A DNA stretch of 64,000 nucleotides from Cohnella thailandensis (GCF_014212135.1 NZ_JACJVQ010000017.1:186001-250000), one strand, 5' to 3'. Numbered from the stretch's first letter, positions 9,328 to 19,217 are shown. The notes: generated by a model from the sequence alone, not told the origin. A program made the numbers and translations.

Positions 9328-9707
9328 ACGGGAGACGTAAATGGAATCGGAATGAGCGGGAATCGTTCCGCCATTCGATCGAAGGCATTGCCTACACGAT
9401 GAAGCATGAGTTCCATATGCGCGTTCATGCCGCGGCGACGGTCGTCGTTCTCCTGGCGGCCGTCGCTCTTAAGCTGCGATCGGAGGAGTGGCTTTGGCTG
9501 CTCTCCGCCGTTGCGGCGGTTTGGGTGACGGAGCTGATGAATACGGCGATCGAGAGAACGGTCGATCTGGCGTCGCCCGGCGAAAGCGAATTGGCTAAAA
9601 TCGCCAAGGATACGGCTGCCGGAGCGGTGCTCGTTGCTTCGATTTACGCCGTTGCGGTAGGGTCGATCGTTTTGGGACCGCCGTTGTGGGAGAAGCTGTT
9701 CGGTTGA
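9324..9707 (+). CDS. Diacylglycerol/undecaprenol kinase family protein
   Basis: 127 residues with three membrane helices and the family signature EHHMR-like HEFHMRVH followed by ELMNTAIERTVDL (about 70-82), which carries the catalytic Glu and metal-binding residues. In Gram-positive bacteria this family phosphorylates undecaprenol for cell-wall carrier recycling. It starts at TTG 9324, overlapping the ybeY stop. The ybeY-dgkA-cdd-era order is the standard Bacillales arrangement. Confidence 0.9.
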   Translation: MNGRRKWNRNERESFRHSIEGIAYTMKHEFHMRVHAAATVVVLLAAVALKLRSEEWLWLLSAVAAVWVTELMNTAIERTVDLASPGESELAKIAKDTAAGAVLVASIYAVAVGSIVLGPPLWEKLFG

Positions 9708-9811
9708 AGGAAGACCCCGGGATGCCAGGATTGAAGTAATTATACATAATTATCGCGCGGGATCTCGTCTTCAAAAAACAAATAGATTGATAAGGGGAGG
9801 AATGGGAGAAA

Positions 9812-10243
9812 ATGAGCTGGAGCGGTTGGACGCAAGAGAAGCTGCTGGAGCAAGCGGCCGAGGCGATGAAGAGAGCCTACGTCCCTTATTCCAAATTCAG
9901 GGTAGGGGCGGCGCTTCTGGATGCCGACGGGCGCGTGCATTACGGCTGCAACGTCGAGAATGCCGCATACTCCCCCTCGAACTGCGCGGAGCGTACCGCC
10001 CTGTTCCGCGCGATCGCGGACGGCCACGCGGCGCGTTCCTTCCAAGTAATGGCGGTCATCGGCGATACGCCGCAGCCGATTACTCCCTGCGGAGTATGCC
10101 GGCAAGTGATTTCGGAGCTGTGCTCCCCGGAGATGCCGGTCGTGATGGGGAACCTGCAAGGAGACATCCGCGTGACGACCGTGGCGGAGCTGCTTCCGGG
10201 AGCGTTCGGGCCGAGCGATGTGGAATACGGAAAGAAGGACTGA
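9812..10243 (+). CDS. cdd: Cytidine deaminase
   Basis: 143 residues, the tetrameric short type. Zinc ligands Cys57 (in CAERTA, with catalytic Glu59), Cys93 and Cys96 (in PCGVC) are all present. It converts cytidine and deoxycytidine to uridine nucleosides in pyrimidine salvage. The ATG follows a GGGAGGAATGGGAG-type site. era begins one base after the stop, so the two genes are coupled. Confidence 0.95.
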   Translation: MSWSGWTQEKLLEQAAEAMKRAYVPYSKFRVGAALLDADGRVHYGCNVENAAYSPSNCAERTALFRAIADGHAARSFQVMAVIGDTPQPITPCGVCRQVISELCSPEMPVVMGNLQGDIRVTTVAELLPGAFGPSDVEYGKKD

Positions 10244-10244
10244 C

Positions 10245-11156
10245 ATGACGGACAAAAAAGACAAACCTAAATTCAAATCGGGCTTCGTGGCTATCGTGGG
10301 AAGGCCGAACGTCGGCAAGTCCACGCTGATGAACCAAGTGATCGGACAGAAGATCGCGATCATGTCCGACAAGCCGCAAACGACGCGCAACAAGATTCAT
10401 GGCGTTTATACGACGGAAGAGATGCAGATCGTTTTCCTCGATACGCCCGGTATCCATAAACCGAACTCCAAGCTCGGCGATTATATGGTCAAGTCGGCCG
10501 AGGGAGCGCTCAGCGAAGTCGATGCCGTGCTGTTCCTGACCGACGTGTCCGAGGAGCTCGGAGGCGGCGACCGTTACATCATCGAGCAGCTTAAGAAAAT
10601 CAAGACGCCGGTCTTCCTCGTGCTCAACAAGATCGACAAGGTGCATCCGGAGCAGCTGCTTCCGGTCATCGAGAAGTACTCCAAGCTTCACTCGTTCGCG
10701 GAGATCGTGCCGGTATCGGCGCTTCTCGGCAACAACGTCACGACGCTGCTGGACCAGATCGGCCGTTATCTGGAAGAGGGCCCGATGTATTACCCGGCCG
10801 ACCAAATCACGGACCATCCGGAGCAGTTCGTCTGCGCGGAGCTGATCCGCGAGAAGATTCTGCAGCTGACCCGCGAGGAGATTCCCCATTCCATCGCCGT
10901 CGAGATCGAGAGCATGGGCAAGGGAGATAACGGCGTCGTGAATATCGGAGCCGTCATCTACGTGGAACGGCCTTCGCAGAAGGGCATCGTCATCGGCAAG
11001 CAGGGCGCGATGCTCAAGCAGGTCGGCAAGCTGGCCAGAGAGGACATGGAACGTCTGCTCGGCTCGAAGATTTTCCTGGAGCTGTGGGTGAAGGTGAAGG
11101 AAGACTGGCGGAACCGCGAGAGCGTGCTGAAGTCGCTCGGTTTCCGGCACGACTGA
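10245..11156 (+). CDS. era: GTPase Era
   Basis: 303 residues. G1 GRPNVGKS (19-26), G2/switch TTRNK, G3 DTPG, G4 NKID and G5 (VSALLG) are intact. The C-terminal KH domain carries a GxxG loop within IVIGKQGAM. Era binds 16S rRNA near its 3' end and assists small-subunit assembly at the membrane. ATG 10245 is chosen because the earlier in-frame start lies inside cdd, while AAGGA sits 6-7 bases upstream of this one. Confidence 0.97.
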   Translation: MTDKKDKPKFKSGFVAIVGRPNVGKSTLMNQVIGQKIAIMSDKPQTTRNKIHGVYTTEEMQIVFLDTPGIHKPNSKLGDYMVKSAEGALSEVDAVLFLTDVSEELGGGDRYIIEQLKKIKTPVFLVLNKIDKVHPEQLLPVIEKYSKLHSFAEIVPVSALLGNNVTTLLDQIGRYLEEGPMYYPADQITDHPEQFVCAELIREKILQLTREEIPHSIAVEIESMGKGDNGVVNIGAVIYVERPSQKGIVIGKQGAMLKQVGKLAREDMERLLGSKIFLELWVKVKEDWRNRESVLKSLGFRHD

Positions 11157-11301
11157 CGGGGCGCAGCGGGCTCCCCCGCGCGACTTCTCTGCCGAATGGC
11201 TGATGGATGGCTAATGTTGTTAAGCATGCGGAAGCCCGGGCGGTGGCATCCTAACGACGGAATACGGGGCAAGTCATTTCCGGCGGAGAGGATGAGGCAT
11301 T

Positions 11302-11460
11302 GTGCGGGACTTCACGTGGCACGTGTTTACGCAGACCGGCGATATCGAAGCCTACTTGCTGTATAAGGAAATGATCCAATTGGGGGCCGTCGGCCAAGGG
11401 CCGGAATCGGCGCCCGAAACAGCCTTGGGCGAGCCCGAAGGCGAACCGGCTTCGCCGTAA
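11302..11460 (+). CDS. yqzL: YqzL family small protein
   Basis: A 52-residue gene beginning GTG CGG GAC TTC; the N-terminus reads MRDFTWHVFTQTGDIEAYLL. This matches YqzL, a roughly 47-residue Bacillales protein of unknown function always found just upstream of recO, as here. A GGAGAGG site lies 6-9 bases before the GTG. The C-terminal third is an acidic Pro/Glu-rich tail longer than the Bacillus version. Confidence 0.85.
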   Translation: MRDFTWHVFTQTGDIEAYLLYKEMIQLGAVGQGPESAPETALGEPEGEPASP

Positions 11461-11529
11461 GGCGGAGCCGTCTCGATAAGTCCCGCCGGCGCTTAGAGCG
11501 GCGAGGCGGGGGTGGCGGAGGAGAGGCCG

Positions 11530-12330
11530 ATGCTGTATCGCATGGAAGGGATCGTAATTCGCGGTACGGATTACGGGGAAGGCAATAAGATCATCACGAT
11601 ATTCACGCCGTCGCACGGCAAGCAAGGAATCGTGGTCAAGGGGGCTCGCAAGCCCAAGAGCCGATACGCTTCCTTAGCTCAGCTGTTTACGTACGGCGAT
11701 TTTTCATTTTATAAGTCCGGCAATCTGGGCTCCTTGAACGCCGGGGAGATTCTCGAATCGTACCGCGAGCTCAGGGAGAATCTGGACCGATCCGCCTATG
11801 CCGCTTATGCCGCCGAGATGTGCGACCGGGTGGTCGGCGAGGAGGATGCCAGCGGGTACCTGTTCCACCAGTTCAAAGCGTGCCTGACGGCGCTGGCCGA
11901 AGGGAAGGACCCCGCCATCGTCATCCGAATCTTCGAGATGAAGGTCGTCCATGCGGTAGGCTATGCCCCGATGCTGGACGAGTGCGCGGCGTGCGGGCGA
12001 ACGGAAGGCGGCTTCCGGTTCAGCGCCCATCTGGGCGGCGCGATATGCGAGCGGTGCCGGCATCAGGACCCGGGCGCCCTCGAGCTGGCGCCGCAAACCT
12101 GGAAGCTGCTTCGGATCTTCTCGAGGATCGATCTCAGGCAGCTCGGGCAGATCGACGTGAAACCCGCGATCAAGGCGCAGCTTAAGACGGCGATGAGGCG
12201 CTGGATGGATCACCACCTCGGGATGAAGCTCAAATCGGTTCATTTTCTGGACCAATGGGAGAAGCTGGACGAGCTGCCGCTTCCCGTTCGGCGATCGCCT
12301 CCCGGCGGACAGGAAGAGCAGTCAGAATGA
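11530..12330 (+). CDS. recO: DNA repair protein RecO
   Basis: 266 residues. The N-terminal OB-fold begins with the family start MLYRMEGIVIRGTDYGEG. A helical middle follows, and a four-cysteine zinc site (Cys152, Cys155, Cys173, Cys176) sits in the C-terminal part. RecO anneals single strands and, with RecR, loads RecA onto SSB-coated DNA. ATG 11530 is taken over GTG 11512 because GGAGGAGAGG ends a few bases before it and family members start at MLY. Confidence 0.95.
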   Translation: MLYRMEGIVIRGTDYGEGNKIITIFTPSHGKQGIVVKGARKPKSRYASLAQLFTYGDFSFYKSGNLGSLNAGEILESYRELRENLDRSAYAAYAAEMCDRVVGEEDASGYLFHQFKACLTALAEGKDPAIVIRIFEMKVVHAVGYAPMLDECAACGRTEGGFRFSAHLGGAICERCRHQDPGALELAPQTWKLLRIFSRIDLRQLGQIDVKPAIKAQLKTAMRRWMDHHLGMKLKSVHFLDQWEKLDELPLPVRRSPPGGQEEQSE

Positions 12331-12418
12331 TTCAACGTTTCGCAACATATCCAGTACATAATCGGCGCTAAAGTATGTTATTCTGAGTACGGCACTTATT
12401 TGTATACGGCAAACGATC

Positions 12419-12461
12419 GCAAAGCTTCTTCCCTGTCCCACGGGCGGTGAAGAAGCTTTGC
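12419..12461 (+). terminator. Long hairpin between recO and the UbiA-type gene
   Basis: GCAAAGCTTCTT (12419-12430) pairs perfectly with AAGAAGCTTTGC (12450-12461). An inner CCC/GGG pairing lies in the loop, and only a short TTT follows. It lies just 10 bases before the next ribosome binding site, so it could end recO transcription or modulate the downstream gene. Confidence 0.55.
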
Positions 12462-12486
12462 TTTGGCCATGGAAAGGGGTCGAACG

Positions 12487-13419
12487 ATGGACAAGCTTAA
12501 AGAGAAATGGCTCGAATTCCGCAAAGCGTCGCGCTTCAAGGTCATTCCCGTGATGCTCATTCCCGTCGCTCTCGGCGCCTTGGGCGCTTACGTTTGGGAC
12601 GGCGACTTCAACCTGTGGCTGCTGCTGCTCACGCTCCTCGGTTCGGGTTCCGCGCATCTTTTTTCCAACATGATCAACGACCTGTGGGACTACAAGAACG
12701 GCACCGACAAGGAAGCGCATGAGATGCAGGACGCGATCTCGACGAATTCCGGCTTCCTGACCAAGGGGATCTGGAGCGCGAAGAAGTTCGCGTTCGTGAC
12801 GTGGATCCTGTTCGGAATCGCGGCTTTAAGCGGCATTATCCTTAGCTTTATCAGCGGATGGTGGGCATTCGTTTTCGGAGCGCTCGGCGGCTTGATCGCT
12901 TATTTCTACGTCGCTCCTCCGATTCGGTTCGGCTATCTGGGCAAAGGCTACAGCGAGATCGCGATTCTGCTCTCGTTCGGCGTCCTGCCCGTTGCCGGGT
13001 CGTATTACGTGCAGACGTCCCATCTCGATTACCGGGCTCTGCTGCTGTCCCTGCCGATCGGACTGCTGACGACGCTTATCCTGTTCAACCACCACTTCTT
13101 GCATTGGCAGGCGGATCGTCAGGCGGGCAAGAGAACATTGGTCGTCGTCTGGGGGGAGAAGAGGGCGCTTCGCTTCTCGCGGGCCTTGCTGCTGCTTGCC
13201 GTGCTTAGCCACCTTGCGTGCGCGGCGACGGGCGTCGTTCCGATCTACGCGCTGATCGCCCTGCTGACCGCGATTCCGTTGTATTCCGCGTACGGCAAGC
13301 TGAAGGAAAAGAACTCCTCCGTCGCCTACGCGCCGCTGATGGGCGCATCGGTCAAGATGACGTCGCAATTCGGAATCATTCTGATTTTATCGCTCGTCAT
13401 TCAGGGGCTCATCCTTTAA
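12487..13419 (+). CDS. UbiA-family prenyltransferase (MenA-like)
   Basis: 310 residues with about eight to nine membrane helices. The first Asp-rich motif is intact (N61..N64-D65..D68...GTD74), as in 1,4-dihydroxy-2-naphthoate prenyltransferases. The second motif region keeps D210-R211 and GKRTL, but the first acidic position (Asp in RDIxxD) is His206. UbiA enzymes attach polyprenyl chains to aromatic or other acceptors using Mg-diphosphate bound by these motifs, so the change may alter acceptor or metal use. ATG 12487 has GAAAGGGG 7 bases upstream. It is followed at 33 bases by a DUF6081-like gene. Assignment to menaquinone synthesis is not secure. Confidence 0.8.
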   Translation: MDKLKEKWLEFRKASRFKVIPVMLIPVALGALGAYVWDGDFNLWLLLLTLLGSGSAHLFSNMINDLWDYKNGTDKEAHEMQDAISTNSGFLTKGIWSAKKFAFVTWILFGIAALSGIILSFISGWWAFVFGALGGLIAYFYVAPPIRFGYLGKGYSEIAILLSFGVLPVAGSYYVQTSHLDYRALLLSLPIGLLTTLILFNHHFLHWQADRQAGKRTLVVVWGEKRALRFSRALLLLAVLSHLACAATGVVPIYALIALLTAIPLYSAYGKLKEKNSSVAYAPLMGASVKMTSQFGIILILSLVIQGLIL

Positions 13420-13452
13420 AGCTCCCAATCTATACAACTGGAGATGAAGGTC

Positions 13453-14187
13453 ATGGAGAAGATTTACGGAGATTTCCATACGATTCTGGACGAAGGCAAA
13501 GTGTGGAAAATGGGCGGCTTCAAGCTTCCGGACGGCTCGTTCTGGGAATATCGGGAGCCGGACGCCACCGTTATCGTTCGTAACGGGATGCTGTACGTGC
13601 GTGCTCCGCTGAGCCGCGGCCACGATCGCATTCAAATCCTCGACAACGCCAAGCACATGTACTACTCGGTCGAAGAGGTGGAAGCGCCCGAGCGGGGCGA
13701 GCTGACCTTCGAGTTCCAGCTTCGCTGCCGCACGCAAGGCACCGCGCCCGGCGACCTGTACGACGGGTACGTCTCGCTGAACCTGCTCGACTTCACGACG
13801 GGGGCCGCGCTCGACTTCTTCGCCGGCGACGATAAGTACGCTTCGGTTTACGCGGTGCTTCCGTTCCCGGGCGTCGCGGTGCCGCCTTCGGATAAAACCC
13901 GCTACTTCTGCGTCTTTAAGGAAGACACGAACTTCAAGGCCCGCGAATTCAACGATTACAAAATCGTCTATAACCGCGCGAAGGACGAGGTCGTTTTCTA
14001 CGTGAACGGGGAAGAGGTACGCCGCGAGAAAAACGTTCCGATCAAGTTCAACCGCTTCACGATCGCTCTCGGCATCATGACCGAGAAGGATTTGTCGCCG
14101 GAAGGAAGCGTGTCGGTCCACGGCCAGACGGTTATCGCGGAGTATTCTCCGGTCAAGGTGACGATCAAGGAGCAGGCGGGAGAGTAA
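13453..14187 (+). CDS. DUF6081-like protein of unknown function
   Basis: About 244 residues, with no signal peptide or membrane helix. The alternating beta-strand pattern (DYKIVYNRAKDEVVFYVNGEEV near the middle-end, LGIMTE later) resembles concanavalin/lectin-like jelly-roll folds, where a bound ligand or glycan would sit in a beta-sandwich. I think it belongs to the DUF6081 group but cannot confirm this. ATG 13453 has GGAG 9 bases upstream; ATG 13444 sits directly on that site. It is probably co-transcribed with the UbiA-type gene, suggesting a shared pathway. The glyQ promoter begins 16 bases after the stop. Confidence 0.6.
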   Translation: MEKIYGDFHTILDEGKVWKMGGFKLPDGSFWEYREPDATVIVRNGMLYVRAPLSRGHDRIQILDNAKHMYYSVEEVEAPERGELTFEFQLRCRTQGTAPGDLYDGYVSLNLLDFTTGAALDFFAGDDKYASVYAVLPFPGVAVPPSDKTRYFCVFKEDTNFKAREFNDYKIVYNRAKDEVVFYVNGEEVRREKNVPIKFNRFTIALGIMTEKDLSPEGSVSVHGQTVIAEYSPVKVTIKEQAGE

Positions 14188-14202
14188 TTCGACGAAATTC
14201 GT

Positions 14203-14232
14203 TTGACACGTCCCGGCAGCTTGAGCTACAAT
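14203..14232 (+). promoter_or_regulatory. SigA-type promoter of the glyQS T-box transcript
   Basis: TTGACA (14203-14208), an 18-base spacer and TACAAT (14227-14232) place the start of transcription near 14240, at the head of the T-box leader. Confidence 0.85.
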
Positions 14233-14239
14233 GTACTTT

Positions 14240-14534
14240 ACAAATGGATTGGCGCTCGAAGAAGGAGAAAGTAGCCGGTTGCCTGTCGGCAGCTGCAGCG
14301 AGTCGGGGGATGGTGCAAGCCCGGCGCGACGGATCGGCGAATGGCGTCTCCGGAGAGGCATCCATTATGGTGTGAAAAAGCGGGCATGCGCTCGGATTCC
14401 ATCTGGCCCCATCCTCGGATCGAGGTTGGCCGGAGCAATGGGGAACGACGCTGCCAAGTAGGGTGGAACCGCGGGAACGCAACGCTCCCGTCCCTACGTC
14501 TGCAGGGGCAGACGTAGAGACGGGAGCTTTTTGT
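14240..14534 (+). ncRNA. T-box leader riboswitch (glycine)
   Basis: The antiterminator T-box sequence AAGTAGGGTGGAACCGCGGG lies at 14456-14475. An intrinsic terminator follows, in which GCTCCCGTC/CTACGTCTGC pairs with GCAGACGTAG/GACGGGAGC before a TTTTT run (about 14484-14532). A long stem I occupies the first half, and a GGC triplet at 14343-14345 lies where the specifier codon is expected, fitting tRNA-Gly with anticodon GCC. Uncharged tRNA-Gly would stabilise the antiterminator and switch on glyQS. Confidence 0.93.
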
Positions 14535-14597
14535 CGCTTCCTCTCTCGCAGGCCCGCCAATTCAGCCCGTTTTGAGGGATAAGGAGCGATTGGGAAC

Positions 14598-15485
14598 ATG
14601 AATTTTCAGCAAATGACATTGACGCTGCAGCAGTTCTGGGCGGAACAGAACTGCATCGTCGTCCAGCCGTACGACGTCGAGAAGGGCGCCGGAACGATGA
14701 ACCCGATGACCTTCCTGCGAACGATCGGACCGGAGCCGTGGAACGTCGCGTACGTGGAGCCGTCCCGCCGTCCGGCCGACGGACGCTACGGCGAGAATCC
14801 GAACCGTCTCTACCAGCATCATCAATTCCAGGTGATCATGAAGCCGTCTCCGGACAACATCCAGGAGCTGTACCTGGAGAGCCTGCGCCGTCTCGGCATC
14901 GATCCGCTGCATCACGATATCCGGTTCGTCGAGGACAACTGGGAATCCCCGACGCTGGGCGCCTGGGGCCTGGGGTGGGAAGTTTGGCTCGACGGCATGG
15001 AGGTGACGCAGTTCACGTACTTCCAGCAGGTCGGCGGCATCGACTGCCATCCGGTCGCGGTAGAGATAACGTACGGCATGGAGCGTCTCGCTTCCTATAT
15101 TCAAGATAAAGAAAACGTGTTCGATCTGGAGTGGGTCGAAGGGGTCAGCTACGGCGACGTCTTCAAGCATCCGGAATACGAGCATTCCAAATATACGTTC
15201 GAGGTATCGGACGTGCCGATGCTGTTCCAGCTGTTCTCCACCTACGAGGCGGAAGCCAAGAGAGCGATGGACGAGAACCTCGTGTTCCCGGCGTACGATT
15301 ACGTGCTCAAGTGCTCGCACGCGTTCAACCTGCTCGACGCGCGCGGCGCGATCAGCGTGACGGAGCGGACGGGCTATATCGGCCGCGTGCGCAACCTCGC
15401 CCGCTCGGTGGCGGCGACGTTCCTGCAGGAGCGCGAACGCCTCGGATTCCCGCTGCTGAAGAAAGGAGAGGAGCAACATGGCTAA
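14598..15485 (+). CDS. glyQ: Glycyl-tRNA synthetase alpha subunit
   Basis: 295 residues, the normal alpha-subunit length. It is the class II catalytic chain of the alpha2beta2 enzyme; the [12 protein letters not shown] start and [17 protein letters not shown] block are diagnostic. It activates glycine and charges tRNA-Gly. Expression is controlled by the T-box leader immediately upstream. The last 8 bases overlap the glyS start, ensuring coupled translation. Confidence 0.98.
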   Translation: MNFQQMTLTLQQFWAEQNCIVVQPYDVEKGAGTMNPMTFLRTIGPEPWNVAYVEPSRRPADGRYGENPNRLYQHHQFQVIMKPSPDNIQELYLESLRRLGIDPLHHDIRFVEDNWESPTLGAWGLGWEVWLDGMEVTQFTYFQQVGGIDCHPVAVEITYGMERLASYIQDKENVFDLEWVEGVSYGDVFKHPEYEHSKYTFEVSDVPMLFQLFSTYEAEAKRAMDENLVFPAYDYVLKCSHAFNLLDARGAISVTERTGYIGRVRNLARSVAATFLQERERLGFPLLKKGEEQHG

Positions 15486-17565
15486 GGATCTATTGCTCGA
15501 GATCGGCTTGGAAGAAGTGCCTGCCCGCTTCGTGCGCGGAGCCATCGACCAGCTGAAGGATAAAACGGAGAAGTGGCTGGAAGGAAGCCGCCTCGCCTAT
15601 GAAGAAGTCAAAGCCTATGCGACGCCTCGCCGCCTTGCGGTTCTCGTGATCGGCCTCGCGGAGAAGCAGGCCGACGTCAGCGAGGAAGTGAAGGGACCGG
15701 CGCGCAAGATCGCCAAGGACGCGAACGGGGAATGGACGAAGGCGGCGCTCGGCTTCGCGAGAAGCCAGGGAGTCGAGCCGGAAGACCTGTTCTTCAAGGA
15801 GCTCGCGGGCGTCGAATACGTCTACGCGAACAAGTCCAGCATCGGCGTCGAGACGGCGGGATTGCTTCCGGAAGCTCTTCCCGCGCTGATTACCTCGCTG
15901 ACCTTCCCTAAGAACATGCGTTGGGGAGGCTACGAGCTCCGTTACGTTCGGCCGATCCGCTGGCTGGTCGCTCTGTTCGGCTCGGATGTCGTACCGTTTG
16001 AAATTACCGGCGTGCATGCGGGCGATACGACTCGGGGGCATCGTTTCCTGGGGACGGACGCAAAAATCGTCGAGCCGTCGCAATATGTGGAGAAGCTCCG
16101 CGAACAAAGCGTCATCGCGGACATCGAGGAGCGGCGCAAGGAGATTCTGGACGGCATCGACCGGCTGGCGGAATCGCGCGGCTGGACGATCGCGGTGAAG
16201 GACGACCTGCTGGAAGAGGTTCTATTCCTGGTCGAGACTCCGACGGTGCTGACCGGCTCCTTCGATCCTTCGTTCCTCCATATCCCGCAGGAAGTGCTGA
16301 TCACGTCGATGAGGGAGCATCAGCGCTACTTCCCGGTGCTGGACAAGGCGGGCAAGCTTCAGCCTTACTTCGTTACCGTCCGCAACGGAGACTCGGCTTC
16401 CATCGAAGTGGTGGCGAGAGGCAACGAGAAGGTGCTTCGCGCCCGTCTGTCCGACGCCAAGTTCTTCTACGAGGAAGACCAGAAGGTTCGCCTTCCGGAC
16501 TTCCTGGCGAAGCTGGAAAATATCGTTTACCACGAGGAGCTCGGCACGGTGGCCGACAAGGTCCGTCGGATCTCGGCGGTGTCCGGCAAGCTGGCCCGCA
16601 AGCTGAACGCGGACGCTTCCGCGCAGGCGGACGTCGGCCGGACGGCGGAGCTGTGCAAGTTCGACCTCGTGACCCAAATGGTCTACGAATTCCCCGAGCT
16701 TCAAGGAATCATGGGCGAGGACTACGCGCTGAAGGCCGGCGAGAGCCAAGCCGTCGCCAAGGCGATCAACGAGCATTACTCGCCGCGCAACGCGGGCGAT
16801 ACGCCGCCGGCTTCGCTCGTCGGAGCGATCGTCGGCATCGCCGACAAGATCGACACGATCGTCGGCTGCTTCTCGATCGGCATCGTGCCGACTGGCTCTC
16901 AGGACCCGTACGCGCTGCGCCGCCAAGCGGCGGGCATCGTCGCTACCCTGCTTGCCCACGAGCTGGATTTGACGCTTCCGGAGCTGTTCCGGATGGCGCT
17001 CGAAGCGCATGCCGAAGCTCGTCCGCTCAAGCGCGAAGCGTTCGATATCCTGAAGGATCTGGGAGAGTTCTTCTCGCTGCGCGTGAAAAACGTGCTGACG
17101 GAGCAGCACATTCGCTACGACGTCGTGGACGCCGTTCTCAGCGCGGGCTCGGATGACGTTCGCCGGACGATTCTTCGGGCGAAGGCCCTGCAGCGGCATG
17201 CGGAAGATGGACGCTCGGAAGCGTTCCGGCCGACGGTCGAAGCGTTCAACCGCGTCGCGAACCTGGCCGCGAAGGCCGGGGAGTCCCGCCAAGTGATTCC
17301 GGATCTGTTCGAGAACGCGGCGGAAGGAGCGCTTTACGAAGCGTGGCAGAAGGCGCACGGCGAGTACGTTCTCGCCTGCGCGGAAGCAAATCTGGCCGAC
17401 GGACTCGGCGCGCTCGCGGCCATGACCGGCCCGATCTCGTCCTTCTTCGAAGCGGTCATGGTCATGGCCGAGGACGAAGCGATCCGCAACAACCGGCTGT
17501 CGCTGCTCGCCTTGATCGCGGACGACGTTCGTTCGTTCGCCGATTTCTCCAAATGGGTAGGTTAA
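15478..17565 (+). CDS. glyS: Glycyl-tRNA synthetase beta subunit
   Basis: 695 residues. It begins [15 protein letters not shown], the family start, contains an HD-like central domain and ends with an anticodon-binding DALR-type helical domain. The beta subunit recognises tRNA-Gly and is required with GlyQ for aminoacylation. GAAAGGAGAGG lies before ATG 15478, inside the glyQ 3' end. The following gene starts 20 bases after the stop. Confidence 0.97.
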   Translation: MAKDLLLEIGLEEVPARFVRGAIDQLKDKTEKWLEGSRLAYEEVKAYATPRRLAVLVIGLAEKQADVSEEVKGPARKIAKDANGEWTKAALGFARSQGVEPEDLFFKELAGVEYVYANKSSIGVETAGLLPEALPALITSLTFPKNMRWGGYELRYVRPIRWLVALFGSDVVPFEITGVHAGDTTRGHRFLGTDAKIVEPSQYVEKLREQSVIADIEERRKEILDGIDRLAESRGWTIAVKDDLLEEVLFLVETPTVLTGSFDPSFLHIPQEVLITSMREHQRYFPVLDKAGKLQPYFVTVRNGDSASIEVVARGNEKVLRARLSDAKFFYEEDQKVRLPDFLAKLENIVYHEELGTVADKVRRISAVSGKLARKLNADASAQADVGRTAELCKFDLVTQMVYEFPELQGIMGEDYALKAGESQAVAKAINEHYSPRNAGDTPPASLVGAIVGIADKIDTIVGCFSIGIVPTGSQDPYALRRQAAGIVATLLAHELDLTLPELFRMALEAHAEARPLKREAFDILKDLGEFFSLRVKNVLTEQHIRYDVVDAVLSAGSDDVRRTILRAKALQRHAEDGRSEAFRPTVEAFNRVANLAAKAGESRQVIPDLFENAAEGALYEAWQKAHGEYVLACAEANLADGLGALAAMTGPISSFFEAVMVMAEDEAIRNNRLSLLALIADDVRSFADFSKWVG

Positions 17566-17585
17566 TCCGATAGGAGGTGCGCGGG

Positions 17586-18392
17586 ATGAGCGCCGAGAGC
17601 GTCACCGTTTACGTGGTGTCCGATTCCGCCGGCGATACCGGCGAGCTGGCCGTTCGCGCGGCGGCCGCCCAGTTCCATCCGCTGCAGGTGCAGATTCGCC
17701 GGATCGGCTTCATTCAATCCTGCGAAGCGATCGATGCGGTTCTGGCCATGGCGGCCAAGGATAGCGGCATCCTGTTGTTTACCCTCGTCATTCCGAATTT
17801 GCGGAATCACATGGTCGAGCGGGCCGCGAACGAGAACATCGTCGCGATCGACCTGCTCGGCCCGCTGATCGAGAACATGGAGAGAAGATTCGGGCGTCCT
17901 TCCCGGCATGAGCCCGGCTTGAACCACGTTCTGGATGCCGGCTATTTCCGCAAAGTCGAAGCCGTCGAATTCGCCGTCCGATACGACGATGCGCGGGATG
18001 TCACCGGCATCGGCAAGGCGGATATCGTCCTGACCGGCGTGTCCCGCACTTCGAAGACTCCGTTGTCCATGGTCCTCGCGCACAAGACGTTCAAGGTCGC
18101 GAACGTTCCGCTCGTTCCGGAACTGACGCCGCCGCGGGAGCTGTTCCTGGTGAATCCGAAGAAGGTCATCGGCCTTACCATTCGGACGGAAGCGCTGAAC
18201 GCGATCCGGAAGGAGAGGCTGAAGGCGCTCGGATTGCCGGATTCCGCCTCCTACGCCACGCTCGCGCGAATCGAGCAGGAGCTGGAATTCGCGCATCGGA
18301 TCATGAAGAAGATCGGCTGCGTCATCATCGACGTCTCGAACAAAGCCGTCGAAGAAACGGCAAGCCTCATCCTGGAACATTTCCAAAAGTGA
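17586..18392 (+). CDS. Pyruvate, phosphate dikinase regulatory protein (YqfL/PPSR family)
   Basis: 268 residues. The family P-loop-like motif GVSRTSKTPLS (about 152-162) and the VYVVSDSAGDTGE start identify the bifunctional ADP-dependent kinase/Pi-dependent pyrophosphorylase family. These enzymes switch PEP-generating dikinases on and off. ATG 17586 follows a perfect AGGAGGT. In B. subtilis ccpN lies between glyS and this gene, but here ccpN is absent. A hairpin terminator follows at 18435. Confidence 0.92.
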   Translation: MSAESVTVYVVSDSAGDTGELAVRAAAAQFHPLQVQIRRIGFIQSCEAIDAVLAMAAKDSGILLFTLVIPNLRNHMVERAANENIVAIDLLGPLIENMERRFGRPSRHEPGLNHVLDAGYFRKVEAVEFAVRYDDARDVTGIGKADIVLTGVSRTSKTPLSMVLAHKTFKVANVPLVPELTPPRELFLVNPKKVIGLTIRTEALNAIRKERLKALGLPDSASYATLARIEQELEFAHRIMKKIGCVIIDVSNKAVEETASLILEHFQK

Positions 18393-18434
18393 GGCGTGGC
18401 CGGCGACCGGGCCGGAATCGCGCGCCGTCTAAGC

Positions 18435-18470
18435 ATAACCAGCCATTCGCGACGCGGAATGGCTGGTTAT
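18435..18470 (+). terminator. Hairpin terminator after yqfL
   Basis: ATAACCAGCCATTC (18435-18448) pairs with GAATGGCTGGTTAT (18457-18470) in a 14-bp stem with an 8-base loop, followed by a weak T-rich stretch. It separates the glyQS-yqfL unit from the dnaG-sigA operon. Confidence 0.75.
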
Positions 18471-18530
18471 TCGTTGAGTAGGACTAAAGGGAACATTTGA
18501 CAAAAATTCGACATATTTGTGGCCGAAGTC

Positions 18531-18559
18531 TTGACAGCGGCGGGTATTAGGTATATCAT
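18531..18559 (+). promoter_or_regulatory. SigA-type promoter of the yqxD-dnaG-sigA operon
   Basis: TTGACA (18531-18536), exactly 17 bases, then TATCAT (18554-18559). It is the only strong vegetative promoter between the terminator at 18470 and yqxD. Confidence 0.8.
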
Positions 18560-18653
18560 TTGAAAATTTAATGGGACGCAGGCAGGATTTTGAACCGGAT
18601 TAGCGTATATAATATTACGGCAAACTTTGGCCCAGATCATGTGGTGATGTCGG

Positions 18654-19124
18654 ATGATCCCGTTTCGGAATCGGGTTGTGGTGGATGGAGACGCTTGTCC
18701 GGTCAAGGCGGAGATCGCCCAGACGGTGCGCAGCTGCGGCGCGACGGCGCTGCTGGTGTCTTCCTATGCGCATCATCTCGTCAGCGAGCCTTCGGTAGAA
18801 GTCGTGACGGTGGATTCGAGCGATCAAGCCGCGGATTTGTACATCGCGAACGCCTTGAAGCCGACGGACGTGCTCGTTACCGGAGATTACGGCTTGGCGG
18901 CGATCGGTCTTGCGCGCGGCGCGGCGGTGCTGACGCCGAGAGGACGGCAGATCTCCGAATCGGATATCGGCGGCCTGCTCGAGCAGCGTCATCTGTCGGC
19001 CAAGATGCGGCGCGGCGGCGCCCGCACCAAAGGGCCTCGCTCGTTTACGGACGAGGATCGCGACCGATTTCGGCATAAACTGACATTTCTCCTTCGGGAT
19101 TTGCAGGAGAATCCGAATCGTTAG
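18654..19124 (+). CDS. yqxD: YaiI/YqxD family protein (DUF188)
   Basis: 156 residues with the family core VVVDGDACPVK (about 8-18), TGDYGLA (about 82-88) and TPRGRQ. The fold is related to NYN/PIN-type nucleases and the acidic residues are conserved, but activity in vivo is unproven. It is the first gene before dnaG and sigA, as in many Bacillales. The ATG at 18654 has only a weak GGTGATG ribosome binding site, suggesting low translation. Confidence 0.92.
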   Translation: MIPFRNRVVVDGDACPVKAEIAQTVRSCGATALLVSSYAHHLVSEPSVEVVTVDSSDQAADLYIANALKPTDVLVTGDYGLAAIGLARGAAVLTPRGRQISESDIGGLLEQRHLSAKMRRGGARTKGPRSFTDEDRDRFRHKLTFLLRDLQENPNR

Positions 19125-19193
19125 CGAATTATACTATCGGATCGAATCAAAAGCTGTCGCCTGCAGATCGGGAGAACGAATGTTCGAAGCCGT

Positions 19194-19217
19194 CGGTTCA
19201 AATCGCGAATCGAACCG
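19194..19217 (+). other. Hairpin upstream of dnaG
   Basis: CGGTTC (19194-19199) faces GAACCG (19212-19217), with a partly self-complementary ATCGCGAAT interior. It lies in the 130-base gap between yqxD and dnaG and lacks a T tract, so it is more likely an RNA processing or attenuation element than a full terminator. Confidence 0.4.

Noticed and set aside
12331..12486. T-box or other riboswitch upstream of the UbiA-type gene
   Set aside because: The long hairpin there lacks the T-box core sequence and any recognised ligand-binding motif; a plain terminator or stem-loop explains it.
18497..18525. A TTGACA at 18497-18502 as an additional yqxD promoter
   Set aside because: No acceptable -10 element lies 16-18 bases downstream, while the 18531-18559 promoter is clear.
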